A stretch of 64,000 bases of DNA from Pseudidiomarina piscicola (GTDB lineage: Bacteria > Pseudomonadota > Gammaproteobacteria > Enterobacterales > Alteromonadaceae). Numbering within the stretch: the stretch's first letter is position 1; the number at the start of each line of letters is the position of its first letter. The position numbers were made by a program, and so were the translations under genes. The notes below the pieces were generated by a model that was given only the letters and a program-made list of their open reading frames with translations, was not told the origin of the DNA and searched no databases. The stretch lies in the NCBI RefSeq assembly GCF_902806985.1, contig NZ_CADCXY010000004.1, forward strand, positions 62,001-126,000, in the 5' to 3' direction. Of the stretch, positions 55,801 through 64,000 are shown in pieces.

Positions 55801-55970
55801 GCCACCATGACATCGGCCATAGTGACATCAATTTGGGGTTCCTCTTCGCGCGGCGTAATGAACGCAGCCATTACTCCTAATAACAACCCAAAGAGTGCCA
55901 ACAGTGGCGTAATTTGTGACCGCTCACCCCACGCAGCCAGGCGCCCTGCCAGGCCAAATTTAGTTGCCAT
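52800..55970 (-). CDS. RND efflux transporter, inner-membrane pump
   Basis: A 1056-residue RND pump with twelve expected helices and two large periplasmic loops. It shows ITPREEEPQIDVTMADVMVAFPG, GILVDDAIVVVENIHRHLALG (the fourth-helix Asp pair) and the C-terminal repeat GIIVRNSILLVDFV. This branch of the HAE1/AcrB-type family occurs in marine bacteria as a two-gene system without a dedicated outer-membrane channel. It starts at ATG 55970, overlapping the adaptor gene by 11 bases. The substrates are unknown; multidrug or solvent export is likely. Confidence 0.9.
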   Translation of the reverse strand: MATKFGLAGRLAAWGERSQITPLLALFGLLLGVMAAFITPREEEPQIDVTMADVMVAFPGARADQVEQQLATPLEQHFSRMQGIEHIYSVSQAGQALVTVQFEVGVARDKALLELFDSLASWQQGHPQTSQPLVKARGIDDVPILGLTLTSSDLDLKSVADTLRAPLQNVSGVRDIAIIGAEPEQLSVTLDTTALAQVGLDISQVAQALTRQNVSTQAGYRLAQGEQIAVQAGGFIASAQELRELIVAVVDGRPVRLEQVATVSSGANRPSRYVWSRTKGAQAEPAVTMTVTKKAGENAVDVAAAVLQRLADLEQQWLPPELEVAVTRNYGQTADDKASKLIQKLIFATISVVALVLFALGKREAVVVGSAVVLTLATTLFASWAWGFTLNRVSLFALIFSIGILVDDAIVVVENIHRHLALGKSLKEAIPPAVDEVGGPTILATFTVIAALLPMAFVSGLMGPYMSPIPINASLGMLLSLIIALTVTPWLARHILSDHSASKADSQPTPDAEPKAGRLQRLFSALMRPLLESRKRRYFMGAGLIVLIVAMLGLAAVQAVVMKMLPFDDKSEIKLVLDMPEGSSLEQTNGLLLQLAEKLDEVPEVTATQIYAGTASPIGFNGLVRQYYLRRQAHQGDIQVSLAAKGERDRASHEVALAIRPLLAPLVEAAGARLKVVEVPPGPPVMAPIVAEVYGPSAIAREQAAEQVQRELAATAGVVDVDTTLVAQRGPDETAEEVWQINTARATQLGVQPEQALLTLQTALSGLPVTYVAALDQLQPVPVKLYLPANWQGQVRQLEALTVTSNSGASVPLSALLEPVPVPLQQPRYHKDLRPVVYVTADMAGELDSPLYGLFAAAGAIDLPQSYITQPPEWDQAALKWDGEWQITYETFRDMGLAYAVGLLLIYLLVVGHFGSYGTPLVIMAPIPLTLIGIMPGHALLGAQFTATSMIGMIALAGIIVRNSILLVDFVRLSVAAGKPINDAVIEAAAVRTQPIVLTAIAAMMGAFFILDDPIFNGLAVSLIFGIAVSTVLTLLVIPLLYASLLKRQQAKVNAL

Positions 55971-56955
55971 ACTGCACCGCCTCACCTGCGGCTAAGCCGG
56001 CAATAATTTCAATGTCGCTGCCGTAGCGAGCACCAACACGTACGGCTCGCCAATTGCCTGAGGCCAACTTCACCATGGTGAGCTCACCTTGTCGGTACAG
56101 TGCAGCGGCTGGAATTACCACACCTTGGTGCTCACCGACCTTCACTTTGACACTTTGCCATTGGCCGGGCAGAAAACCGGTCTGGCTCGGCAGCGTCAGA
56201 CGCAGTCGTTGTGTCCCTGAGCGTTGGTGCGCGGTAGGAAATACCAAGAACTCCAGCGGTGTCACCCCGGCCACACGTGCCCATGCGAAATTTGCCGCCG
56301 CAGACGCATAGGTCGCAGGTAAATCGACATGAATACGAAGTTGCTCGGGATCAAAGCCGCTCATCAAAGGCGTGCCTGGTTGCACTAACTCACCCGGTTC
56401 GACCAAGCGTTCACTCACCAGCCCCGCATAAGGCGCTTTCACTTCAGTGTACGAGAGTTGCTCTTGTGCTCTGGCGACCGCGGCCTGGGCGCTAGTTTTT
56501 TGCGCTTTCGCGGTTTCAAGGTTGGCTTGCACCCGATCACGTTCGGCCGTCGAAAGTAGGTTTTGTGCCACCATTTTCGTCACTCGGTCATGCTCTTGCT
56601 GCGTCGCCAGCAGGTTTGCATTTGCGGCGGCCAGCTCTGATTCTGCTTGCGCTAAGGCTTGATATTGCTCGACCGAGGTAAGCGTAACTATGGTGCTACC
56701 AGCACTGACATTATCACCCACATCTACCAGTACTTGCTGAACGCGGCCTGACACTTGGGCGGAAACTGTCGCCGCATTACGAGCTTCAACTACGCCTTGC
56801 AGTTGCAGGTAATCGGGCAGCTTTTGCTGCTCGGCAACGATATGATTTGCCGCTGAACCCTGCGCCATTGCTGGTGTCGCGAACAGGCCAGCAACAAGCA
56901 CAATCGACAGAACGAATAGCCCACCAAGAGAGCGGGGAATGGTAACAACGTACAT
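55960..56955 (-). CDS. RND membrane-fusion (adaptor) protein
   Basis: A 331-residue periplasmic adaptor. It has a signal helix (LFVLSIVLVAGLFATPAMA), the lipoyl-like half GVVEARNAATVSAQVSGRVQQVLVDVGDNVSAGSTIV, a coiled hairpin (about 95-160) and the second lipoyl half VKAPYAGLVSERLVEPGELVQPG. It links the RND pump to an outer-membrane channel. The pair is transcribed from 56955 leftward, with nested palindromes in the promoter. Confidence 0.9.
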   Translation of the reverse strand: MYVVTIPRSLGGLFVLSIVLVAGLFATPAMAQGSAANHIVAEQQKLPDYLQLQGVVEARNAATVSAQVSGRVQQVLVDVGDNVSAGSTIVTLTSVEQYQALAQAESELAAANANLLATQQEHDRVTKMVAQNLLSTAERDRVQANLETAKAQKTSAQAAVARAQEQLSYTEVKAPYAGLVSERLVEPGELVQPGTPLMSGFDPEQLRIHVDLPATYASAAANFAWARVAGVTPLEFLVFPTAHQRSGTQRLRLTLPSQTGFLPGQWQSVKVKVGEHQGVVIPAAALYRQGELTMVKLASGNWRAVRVGARYGSDIEIIAGLAAGEAVQYGN

Positions 56956-56993
56956 AGTGTGAACCTTTTCCGAGACGGTTTATATCTATTAGT

Positions 56994-57019
56994 TTAGAAG
57001 ATTCTAAAATAGAATTCTA
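56994..57019. promoter_or_regulatory. Nested palindromes before the RND operon
   Basis: TTAGAA-GA-TTCTAA (56994-57007) is followed by the perfect palindrome TAGAATTCTA (57010-57019), giving three TTCTA/TAGAA half-sites at even spacing. They lie 39-64 bases before the adaptor gene start, where a repressor would act. No TetR/MarR gene is adjacent, so the regulator must be elsewhere. Confidence 0.6.
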
Positions 57020-57106
57020 GTGCCAGTCACACCCTGTCACAAAGTCTTTATTTCTAATTCTTGTTTGCTATGCTAGTTTTGCAATTAAAGTCCTAGAGTA
57101 GAGTGT

Positions 57107-59821
57107 ATGTTTACTCGGTTAACATCTTCTGCAGCTACCAAGTTTGTCATTGCCGTTGCTAGCTTTTTTAGTGTGACTGGCGTGGTTGGCTTTACCGAAC
57201 TTGGCTTGTACCAAGACCAACTCTTAATGGCCTTGATACCTAGCTCATTGTCTGCATCAACCCTGCTTATAGGTATGGGTTACTTTGCGCTGCTTTATCG
57301 CAAACGTGTTTTTGCCCGGCTCGTCGGCTGTTGTCTATTAGCAATCATTGCTGTTGTTTTCGCGCTTGTTGTTTACGCCGACACTACAAGCCTGCTAGCA
57401 CTACCACTCGAAGTGGTCATGACTGTGGTGGGTGGCACTGCATTACTTTTTATAGTCTCACCTAAAAGCTCTTTCGGGCGTTGGCTATGGCCTATTATTT
57501 TAGCGCTTAACCTACTTGTTTTTGTTTTATTACAAAGCAGCATTTGGGGCCTTTCAGTATTACCTGGCTTAGACTCTGAGCAGGCCAACTATCTAGCGCT
57601 CACCTTGGTCGCCATGCATATTTTATTCGGCACCGCGAGCTTAGCGATGCTTTACTGGTTTAGCCGCAGAACCTATAACTGCCGTCCAATTTTAAAGCGT
57701 ACCTTAGTGACCATAGTCGTCATTGTTGCCACTGGCTTTGGCGTTTGGTACTCGTCAAGCTACAGCGACTTGGCCGCAGCCAGCGATAAAGCGCGTACCA
57801 AAATAGCCATGATTGGCAACATGATCGATGAAACCTTAAGTGAGCAACGTAAACTCGCGCGACGCTTGCAGGAACGCATAGCAACGACGGAAAGTGAGGC
57901 GCACTTCCAATATTTATTAACGGATCACCTTGAGGTTTATCCGCAGGACTACCCAATTATTAGAGGTTTCGTTGTGTTCGATGAGCAAGCACAACCTTAT
58001 ACCTCGACTCACTATGGCGATCAGTTTTTGGCACAGGGACATTTAGCCTCCGAGCGTTTCCACCAATGGTTGCAAAGCATTGAAGCCACACCTGAAGTGA
58101 TTATTAGTGGTACTTCATTAACCACTGACAATCCAACCTTTATGATTGGTATACCGGCGCCAAGCCCCAGTGGCGAGTTTTATCGTGTGGTGATGCTGAT
58201 GGATATTAACCGTGTTATCACCCCAGAGTACATTGAGCCTTTTGCCGATATGCGTACCTACCTACGGCTCAACTCCGAACTACTGATTCCCATGGGGGAT
58301 GATACCAGTCAAGTGATCACTGAGGCTGAGCTAAGCGAGCACTTCCCACACTACCTCGCTGCGAGTGTGATGCTAGGGCAAGGTGCACAAACCACGTTTT
58401 ATAGCGTGCTTGGTGACTACGCTGAAATCAAAGCCAATGCGCAAATCAATCAGCTGATGTTATGGCTCACCTTTGCCTTTATTTTTATTTACGTGTTAGC
58501 TGAAGACAACGCCCAGCGGCTGGTCGATAAGCAAGACGAATTGCGCTATCTCGCCTTACACGATGAAATTACCGGTTTGCTCCGACGCGATACGTTTACC
58601 AACTACCTGAACCAACGTGATGCCATTGCTGCATCCCTGGCGCCACATTATCGTGCGATTCTATTTCTGAACTTAGACGGCTTTAAACCGATTAACGACA
58701 GTTTGGGTCATCGCTTGGGCGATGATGTGTTGGCCGAAACGGCAGCACGCATTCGGGCCGTATCACCTGCCGATGCTCGTGTGGCACGATTCAGTGGTGA
58801 CGAGTTTGTTATTTACTTTGAGAGTAACACTGAAGTTGACCTCCAAAAGGTTGCAGAGACCCTGTTACGCGTCGTTCGCAAACCCTACTTTATTAACAAT
58901 ATCGAAGTGCATCTGACGGTCAGTATCGGTGCCGTAAGCAGTAACGGTGATGACCGCCATGCAAGCAACATGATGCAACACGCCGAAATCGCCATGAGCC
59001 AAGCAAAACAACTTGGCGGTAATTTGGCGCAACACTTCGTCAGCCAGATGGCGCAAGACTACCAACGCCAAGTGCAGTTGCGTAACGCCTTACAATTGGC
59101 ACTAGATAAAAATGAACTCGAAGTACATTACCAGCCTATTTATGACACGCAGAGTCGCAAAATTGTGGCCATCGAAAGCTTAGTCCGCTGGCGTGATAAC
59201 GGTGCTTATGTCTCACCTGCTGAGTTTATACCGATTGCCGAAAGTACCGGGCAAGTGATTCCTCTTGGCGAGCAAGTACTTGACCTGGTGCTAAGCGACA
59301 TTCAGCGGCACCCCGCGCTGCAGCAGCTACAAGTTGCGGTGAATATCTCCGCCCAACAGTTGCAACGCTATAACTTTGCCAAATACCTGAAGGGTCGGCT
59401 GGCGCATTTCAAAGTGGCACCAGCTAACCTTGCGCTCGAGCTCACCGAAGGCATTTTTGTTGGCGAAGGCAAAACAACCATTGCCTCATTACAAGCGTTG
59501 AGCGATTTAGGTTGTACCGTCGCCATCGATGATTTTGGTACCGGTTTTTCGAGTTTGTCTTATTTAAATCGTTTACCTGCCGATGTCATAAAAATTGACC
59601 GAGCCTTTACCGCTGGCCTTACCGAAGATCTAGAACTTCAGGCCGTGGTACGCGGTATTGTCGAACTTTGTGACTACCTCGGCAAAAAAGTTGTGGTCGA
59701 AGGCATCGAAAGTGAAGCCCAATGCGAAATCTTTCAACAGCTTGGTGTGCAGCGCCTACAGGGCTTTTATTTTGCCCGGCCAATGCCCCTCGACAAGCTA
59801 CTCACCAACCTTAATAATTAG
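57107..59821 (+). CDS. Membrane GGDEF-EAL cyclic-di-GMP protein
   Basis: A 904-residue protein. Seven helices in the first ~190 residues (MASE-like) and another at about 200-215 precede a periplasmic sensor region (about 220-440), a further helix and the enzymatic part. The GGDEF site is SGDEF (ARFSGDEFVIYF), still an accepted active variant. The EAL domain has IESLVRW in place of EAL, with the other residues kept: LELTEGIF, IDDFGTGFSSLSYL, KIDRAF, VVVEGIE, QGFYFARP. Hydrolysis may be weakened. It is divergent from the RND operon. Confidence 0.9.
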   Translation: MFTRLTSSAATKFVIAVASFFSVTGVVGFTELGLYQDQLLMALIPSSLSASTLLIGMGYFALLYRKRVFARLVGCCLLAIIAVVFALVVYADTTSLLALPLEVVMTVVGGTALLFIVSPKSSFGRWLWPIILALNLLVFVLLQSSIWGLSVLPGLDSEQANYLALTLVAMHILFGTASLAMLYWFSRRTYNCRPILKRTLVTIVVIVATGFGVWYSSSYSDLAAASDKARTKIAMIGNMIDETLSEQRKLARRLQERIATTESEAHFQYLLTDHLEVYPQDYPIIRGFVVFDEQAQPYTSTHYGDQFLAQGHLASERFHQWLQSIEATPEVIISGTSLTTDNPTFMIGIPAPSPSGEFYRVVMLMDINRVITPEYIEPFADMRTYLRLNSELLIPMGDDTSQVITEAELSEHFPHYLAASVMLGQGAQTTFYSVLGDYAEIKANAQINQLMLWLTFAFIFIYVLAEDNAQRLVDKQDELRYLALHDEITGLLRRDTFTNYLNQRDAIAASLAPHYRAILFLNLDGFKPINDSLGHRLGDDVLAETAARIRAVSPADARVARFSGDEFVIYFESNTEVDLQKVAETLLRVVRKPYFINNIEVHLTVSIGAVSSNGDDRHASNMMQHAEIAMSQAKQLGGNLAQHFVSQMAQDYQRQVQLRNALQLALDKNELEVHYQPIYDTQSRKIVAIESLVRWRDNGAYVSPAEFIPIAESTGQVIPLGEQVLDLVLSDIQRHPALQQLQVAVNISAQQLQRYNFAKYLKGRLAHFKVAPANLALELTEGIFVGEGKTTIASLQALSDLGCTVAIDDFGTGFSSLSYLNRLPADVIKIDRAFTAGLTEDLELQAVVRGIVELCDYLGKKVVVEGIESEAQCEIFQQLGVQRLQGFYFARPMPLDKLLTNLNN

Positions 59822-59861
59822 GCTGTTGATTATTTAGCCTGCTATTTGTACGAAAATCCTG

Positions 59862-59867
59862 TATAAT
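59862..59867 (+). promoter_or_regulatory. Likely -10 box of the typA promoter
   Basis: TATAAT stands 59 bases before the typA start, with TG directly upstream of it; no good -35 hexamer is seen, so it may depend on the upstream A/T-rich stretch. Confidence 0.45.
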
Positions 59868-59893
59868 TCACGCCATTTTTCACCCCCCAATCA

Positions 59894-59913
59894 ACGGGAC
59901 TTGTCCCGTCTTT
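59894..59913 (+). terminator. Hairpin in the typA leader
   Basis: ACGGGAC and GTCCCGT form a perfect 7-bp stem with a TT junction (about 5 bp pair once a loop is allowed), followed by CTTT. It lies between the -10 box and the typA start, 16 bases from the ATG. It may end transcripts from the GGDEF-EAL gene or act as a leader structure for typA. Confidence 0.45.
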
Positions 59914-59925
59914 GAGATCTACTTC

Positions 59926-61773
59926 ATGAGCAAGTTTGTAAACAGTAAAGAAATTAGTAAGTTACGTAATATCGCGATCATCGCGCACGTTGACCATGGT
60001 AAAACAACATTGGTCGACAAGTTATTACATCAATCAGGTACTCTCGAGAGTCGTGGTGAAGTCCAGGAACGTATCATGGACAGCAACGACATTGAGAAAG
60101 AACGCGGCATCACCATTTTGGCGAAAAATACCGCGATTGATTACAACGGTTACCGTATCAATATCCTAGATACCCCTGGACACGCCGATTTTGGTGGTGA
60201 GGTTGAGCGTGTACTGTCAATGGCCGACTCGGTACTTCTTTTGGTTGACGCAGTTGATGGCCCGATGCCACAAACGCGTTTTGTGACCCAAAAAGCGTTC
60301 TCCCACGGCTTGAAGCCTATTGTTGTTGTAAACAAAATTGACCGTCCAGGCGCACGCCCCGACTGGGTCGTTGATCAAGTTTTCGATTTATTCGATAACC
60401 TTGGTGCCACCGACGAACAATTGGATTTCCCAATTGTTTACGCATCTGCGTTGAACGGCTTTGCAACCCTTGATCCGGAAAACACCAGCGCCGATATGAC
60501 GCCGTTGTTTGAGACGATTTTAGAGCGTGTTGAAGCACCTGATGCAGACCGCGATGGTCCATTACAGATGCAAGTGTCACAGCTCGACTATTCAAGCTAC
60601 CTTGGCATTATCGGTATTGGCCGCATCAAGCGCGGTACGTTGAAAGTCAACCAAGCGGTCACCGTGGTCGGTGCCGATGGCTCACAGCGTAACGGTAAAG
60701 TAGGCAAAGTTTTTGGCTACCTTGGCTTAGATCGCCTGGAAACCGAAACCGCAAGCGCTGGTGACATTGTTGCCATCACTGGTTTGGGTGAGCTGAAAAT
60801 ATCAGACACCATTTGTGCTGCGGGAAGCCCTGAAGCACTGAAACCGCTGTCAGTTGACGAGCCAACAGTGACCATGACTTTCCAGGTCAATACGTCACCA
60901 TTTGCCGGTAAAGAAGGTAAATTTGTCACCTCGCGCCAGATCCTTGAGCGGTTGCAACACGAGCTGATGCACAACGTGGCGTTGCGCGTTGAAGAAACCG
61001 ATAACCCAGACCGTTTCCGCGTGTCGGGTCGTGGTGAATTACACCTCGGTATTTTGATTGAAAATATGCGTCGTGAAGGCTTTGAACTCGCCGTTTCACG
61101 CCCAGAAGTTATTATCAAAGAGGAAGACGGTCAAACTCTTGAGCCGTTCGAAAACTTAACCGTTGATATCGAAGAAGAGCATCAAGGTTCGGTGATGGAA
61201 AAACTAGGTCTACGCAAGGCCGAAATGACCAACATGACACCTGACGGTAAAGGTCGCGTGCGTATCGACTTTATGGTGCCAAGTCGCGGCTTGATCGGTT
61301 TCCAAACTGAATTCATGACCCTGACGTCAGGTTCAGGCTTGATGTACAAAACCTTTGATCATTATGGCCCGCACAAAGGCGGCAAAATTGGTCAACGCAT
61401 GAACGGTGTATTGATTTCTAATGCAACCGGTAAAGCATTGACCTACGCGCTGTTTAATCTGCAAGAGCGCGGCAAGTTGATGGCGTCTCACGGTGATGAA
61501 GTTTACGAAGGTCAGATTATCGGTGTTCACAACCGTGGTAACGACCTTACCGTCAACTGTTTGAAGGGTAAGCAGTTAACCAACGTACGAGCGTCAGGTA
61601 CGGATGATGCCTTAACGCTTTCACCACCGATTCGTTTAACGCTTGAGCAAGCGCTTGAGTTTATTGATGACGATGAGTTGGTCGAGATCACGCCTAAGTC
61701 AACGCGTATCCGTAAGCGCCTGCTTACGGAAACCGAACGTAAGCGTGCAGGTCGAGCACCTAAAGATAGTTAA
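59926..61773 (+). CDS. typA: Ribosome-associated GTPase TypA/BipA
   Basis: A 615-residue translational GTPase that aids 50S assembly and growth at low temperature. The G1 motif is [10 protein letters not shown], the switch region ERGITI, G3 [13 protein letters not shown]4 NKID; then EF-G-like domains and the TypA-specific end ([23 protein letters not shown]). Three extra residues (SKF...) precede the usual start; ATG 59926 is the only good start. It ends before a clear terminator. Confidence 0.97.
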   Translation: MSKFVNSKEISKLRNIAIIAHVDHGKTTLVDKLLHQSGTLESRGEVQERIMDSNDIEKERGITILAKNTAIDYNGYRINILDTPGHADFGGEVERVLSMADSVLLLVDAVDGPMPQTRFVTQKAFSHGLKPIVVVNKIDRPGARPDWVVDQVFDLFDNLGATDEQLDFPIVYASALNGFATLDPENTSADMTPLFETILERVEAPDADRDGPLQMQVSQLDYSSYLGIIGIGRIKRGTLKVNQAVTVVGADGSQRNGKVGKVFGYLGLDRLETETASAGDIVAITGLGELKISDTICAAGSPEALKPLSVDEPTVTMTFQVNTSPFAGKEGKFVTSRQILERLQHELMHNVALRVEETDNPDRFRVSGRGELHLGILIENMRREGFELAVSRPEVIIKEEDGQTLEPFENLTVDIEEEHQGSVMEKLGLRKAEMTNMTPDGKGRVRIDFMVPSRGLIGFQTEFMTLTSGSGLMYKTFDHYGPHKGGKIGQRMNGVLISNATGKALTYALFNLQERGKLMASHGDEVYEGQIIGVHNRGNDLTVNCLKGKQLTNVRASGTDDALTLSPPIRLTLEQALEFIDDDELVEITPKSTRIRKRLLTETERKRAGRAPKDS

Positions 61774-61802
61774 GCTTTCCTGCTTAACGTTTTGCTGAAC
61801 AA

Positions 61803-61836
61803 CGTAGCGGCCAACTTTGGTCGCTACGCTTTTCTT
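61803..61836 (+). terminator. Intrinsic terminator after typA
   Basis: CGTAGCGGCC (61803-61812) pairs with GGTCGCTACG (61819-61828) with one G-T pair across AACTTT, followed by CTTTTCTT. Confidence 0.88.
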
Positions 61837-62227
61837 AACCATTTAACGATTTGTCTATTTGGTTGACAAGATAATAAATATCAAAGGGTTTACCAATAAA
61901 CCCGGCCATTCCTAACGCCTCAGATTTTGCCTTTAACTCATCAGACGCCAGCGCCGTAACGAGCAGGCCAATGGGGTTTTGCGCCAGTACGAAACAAAGT
62001 TGCTCATACAGTTCCAACCCTGTCCGATCAGGCATGTTTTGGTCCAACAGCACCACATCAACATGGCTCCGCTTAACAAACTCTATTGCATCGGCCGGGT
62101 GGCTTAAAGCGGTTACGTTGCAAAAGCCTGCGGTTTTTAGCACTTCCACGAGAAGCATCAGGTTGGTTGGGTTGTCATCCACCACCAGCAGCTTTGCCTG
62201 TGGGTGCTGCGTCATCAAGTGTTTCAT
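61835..62227 (-). CDS. Single-domain response regulator
   Basis: A 130-residue CheY-like receiver: acidic pocket VVDDNPTN, phospho-Asp in VVLLDQNMPDRTG, Thr/Ser in LLVTALAS and Lys in FIGKPF. There is no output domain. Its start overlaps the kinase stop (ATGA), so the kinase upstream is its likely partner. It may relay phosphate or bind a target protein. Confidence 0.88.
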   Translation of the reverse strand: MKHLMTQHPQAKLLVVDDNPTNLMLLVEVLKTAGFCNVTALSHPADAIEFVKRSHVDVVLLDQNMPDRTGLELYEQLCFVLAQNPIGLLVTALASDELKAKSEALGMAGFIGKPFDIYYLVNQIDKSLNG

Positions 62228-64000
62228 GCTGACGGCTCGTTATAACGAGGTAACGTGATGGTGAACATGCTGCCATGATCGAGGGTACTCATCACCTGAA
62301 TGCGCCCGCCCATGCGCGCGACTAAATCGCGACTTATGGTTAAGCCGATCCCGTTCCCTTGCACATTCGATGTTTCTTTGCCATTACGCTCATAAGGTTC
62401 AAAAATGGCCTCAACCTGGTCTGCATCAATGCCATGTCCTTCGTCTCTAACTTGCAGGTGCACGTCGCTTTCATCGCTTTCACAGCTTACATACACACGG
62501 CCACCCTGACGGTTATATTTGATTGCATTCACAAGTATGTTGGTCAGAACTTGCTTGATGCGCTGCGCATCGCCAACAACCGCAGGGCAGTTTAAGTGAG
62601 TACAATAGATACTCACCGCTTTTTCGTCGGCCGTTGGCATGACCCAGCTCTTCGCTTCGGCCACCACTTCGCTCAAGTCAACGCGAGACGCTTGCACTGA
62701 AAGTGACCCTGCCTCAATTTCGTTGTGCGTCAGAATATCGTCAATCAAGCGCAATAAATGACTACTCGCACGCTTGATTTGATGAATCGAAAGTTGCTGC
62801 TGTTCGGTCAAAGGCCCAAGTTCAGTCAGTTGCGTAAAGCCGACAATAGCGGTCAACGGCGTTTTCAATTCATGGGTGACCGACGACAAAAACAGCGATT
62901 TTTCACGGTTCCCTTTATCCGCATCTTGTTTCGCTTGTTGTAGATGCAGTTCAGCTCGTTTGCGCTGTTCTACATCGGTCAAGGTCGCAACAATTCGAGT
63001 ACGCGTACCGAGAGTGCTTAACGTACCTTGCCCACGCGCATGGAACCAAAGGTAGTCACCTGTACTGGTTCTCAATTGAAACTCTTCGTCGAACGGTGTG
63101 CCGTTGGCAAGGCTTGCGTCCATACTCTGCAAAAATTTTAGTTTATGATCGGGGTGCACCCGCGCCAGCACTTGGTCCAGTGCAACCGGCTCTTTGGGCG
63201 GTTCCTCTCCAAGCCGCTTAAACAGTGGTTTGCTGCCAAACACATCGCGGCTCATACGATCGATCTCAATGGCGATATCACCGCTCGATTGCATTGCTTC
63301 ACGTAACCGCCGCTCACTTGCTGCCAGCCGCTCGACATGCTTTTTCAATATTCTTGCCATGCCTTCGACGCGCTCGCCAAGAGCTTTAAATTCAACGATC
63401 GGCGTATCTAACCGAAGGGGATGGTCGTAGTTTCGTTGTTCTATTTCGCCGAGTCGCTGCGAGAGGCTGTCGACGGCATGTTCGAGCACCCCACCTAAGC
63501 GTTTGGTCCGCTGCCAAATATAGAAAAAGTAAACGATATAAAACAGTACTAAGCCGGCCAGCATCCAATAAATTGCATGTTTTAATTCATCGTTTAGCTG
63601 CTGAGTGCTGGCGAACAATTGTTGTTCGTCGACCACCGTAAGCAGCGTCCAGTCGGTGGTTTCTATCGGGCTCCAGCCGAACATAAAGTTACTTTCATCA
63701 ACGGCAAGTCGCAATTGCCCGCTGTCACGCTCAAGCTGTGCCTTCAGTTCGCTGTATTGCGACACAGCGGCCAGATTATAGTTCTGCTGTTGTATGCGTT
63801 GTTCACTTATAATGCCTTTATCAGCTTGCTTCGGTAGGGCTTCAAGACCTAAATCAGCAGCCCCACGGTCACTTATCGCCATAACATTTGAAGACTCATC
63901 AAGAAGAACGGCGTAACCTTGCCACGGTAATTCGAACGATTGTACTTCTTCAAGTAGTTCATCGATGGTGATGTCGAAGCCAGCGACGCCCATAAATTTA
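62224..64000 (-). CDS. Membrane sensor histidine kinase, N-terminus beyond the window
   Basis: The last ~592 codons are visible; the frame stays open to the window edge (KFMGVAGFDITIDEL), the start of a membrane-proximal Cache lobe, so the first lobe and signal helix lie outside. A helix follows (IYWMLAGLVLFYIVYFFYIW), then HAMP-like coiled helices, a PAS domain (GDYLWFHARGQGTL), the H-box SSVTHELKTPLTAIVGFTQL and the ATPase boxes NILVNAIKYNRQGG and GNGIGLTISRDLV. It probably senses a small extracellular ligand and phosphorylates the downstream receiver. Confidence 0.88.
   Translation of the reverse strand, partial: KFMGVAGFDITIDELLEEVQSFELPWQGYAVLLDESSNVMAISDRGAADLGLEALPKQADKGIISEQRIQQQNYNLAAVSQYSELKAQLERDSGQLRLAVDESNFMFGWSPIETTDWTLLTVVDEQQLFASTQQLNDELKHAIYWMLAGLVLFYIVYFFYIWQRTKRLGGVLEHAVDSLSQRLGEIEQRNYDHPLRLDTPIVEFKALGERVEGMARILKKHVERLAASERRLREAMQSSGDIAIEIDRMSRDVFGSKPLFKRLGEEPPKEPVALDQVLARVHPDHKLKFLQSMDASLANGTPFDEEFQLRTSTGDYLWFHARGQGTLSTLGTRTRIVATLTDVEQRKRAELHLQQAKQDADKGNREKSLFLSSVTHELKTPLTAIVGFTQLTELGPLTEQQQLSIHQIKRASSHLLRLIDDILTHNEIEAGSLSVQASRVDLSEVVAEAKSWVMPTADEKAVSIYCTHLNCPAVVGDAQRIKQVLTNILVNAIKYNRQGGRVYVSCESDESDVHLQVRDEGHGIDADQVEAIFEPYERNGKETSNVQGNGIGLTISRDLVARMGGRIQVMSTLDHGSMFTITLPRYNEPSA

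Overview
The window reads as a chromosomal segment of a marine-type gammaproteobacterium. The gene set (glnA-ntrBC with NtrC boxes, cpxAR-like pair, typA, rph-pyrE-yicC, trmL, RlmA, TonB/PepSY iron uptake, GGDEF/EAL proteins) fits Alteromonadales, and Idiomarina or Pseudidiomarina would be my guess. That assignment is an inference from gene content and protein style; no rRNA or other decisive marker is present.

Layout. 1-18.8 kb is core-like and mixed: a partial lipoprotein, an orphan HipB-like regulator, small conserved proteins, an SDR / methyltransferase-HNH fusion / parvulin cluster, a stand-alone HNH restriction-like gene, a LysR-frmA pair, a Fur-type TonB receptor with a PepSY protein, a DUF885 peptidase-like lipoprotein, a DsbA-like protein, rlmA, a diguanylate cyclase and a class C serine hydrolase. 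18.8-21.5 kb (DUF6933 and Fic genes) ends in the last ~60 codons of a tyrosine integrase, probably the relic of an older island. 21.57-37.77 kb is a complete genomic island inserted in the 3' end of yicC. Its ends are marked by a 17-bp imperfect direct repeat (14 bp exact) and by paired GTCACCA arm-like repeats just inside each end, and its integrase lies next to yicC. 37.75-64 kb is core: yicC, rph, pyrE, a degenerate S51-like protein, a double substrate-binding protein, trmL, fieF, an alpha/beta hydrolase, cpxAR, ntrBC, glnA, an RND pump with its adaptor, a GGDEF-EAL protein, typA and a two-component pair cut by the window edge.

The island is a defence hub. Reading inward from yicC it has int, a small unknown gene, alpA and a YagK/YfjJ (inovirus Gp2-like) gene, which is the order of satellite or P4/CP4-like elements. 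Then come a scar left by a transposon, a type I restriction-modification operon (hsdR-hsdM-hsdS), and an McrBC-type operon whose McrB carries an EVE-like reader and which is led by a small PD-(D/E)XK protein. At the far end is a divergent unit controlled by an XRE regulator. On the minus strand this unit reads XRE gene, tRNA T-arm-like hairpin, phosphoribosyltransferase, then ~235 nt of strongly folded noncoding sequence ending in a good intrinsic terminator. No reverse transcriptase is present, so it is not an ordinary retron. This XRE-PRTase-RNA unit is my best candidate for an undescribed system. A second candidate is the methyltransferase-HNH fusion at 1.9-3.6 kb.

Regulation visible in the sequence: a sigma54 promoter and two NtrC boxes before glnA, a TAGAC-N11-GTCTA LysR-type box before frmA, a Fur-like box before the TonB receptor, a palindromic operator before the island XRE gene, and nested palindromes before the RND operon.
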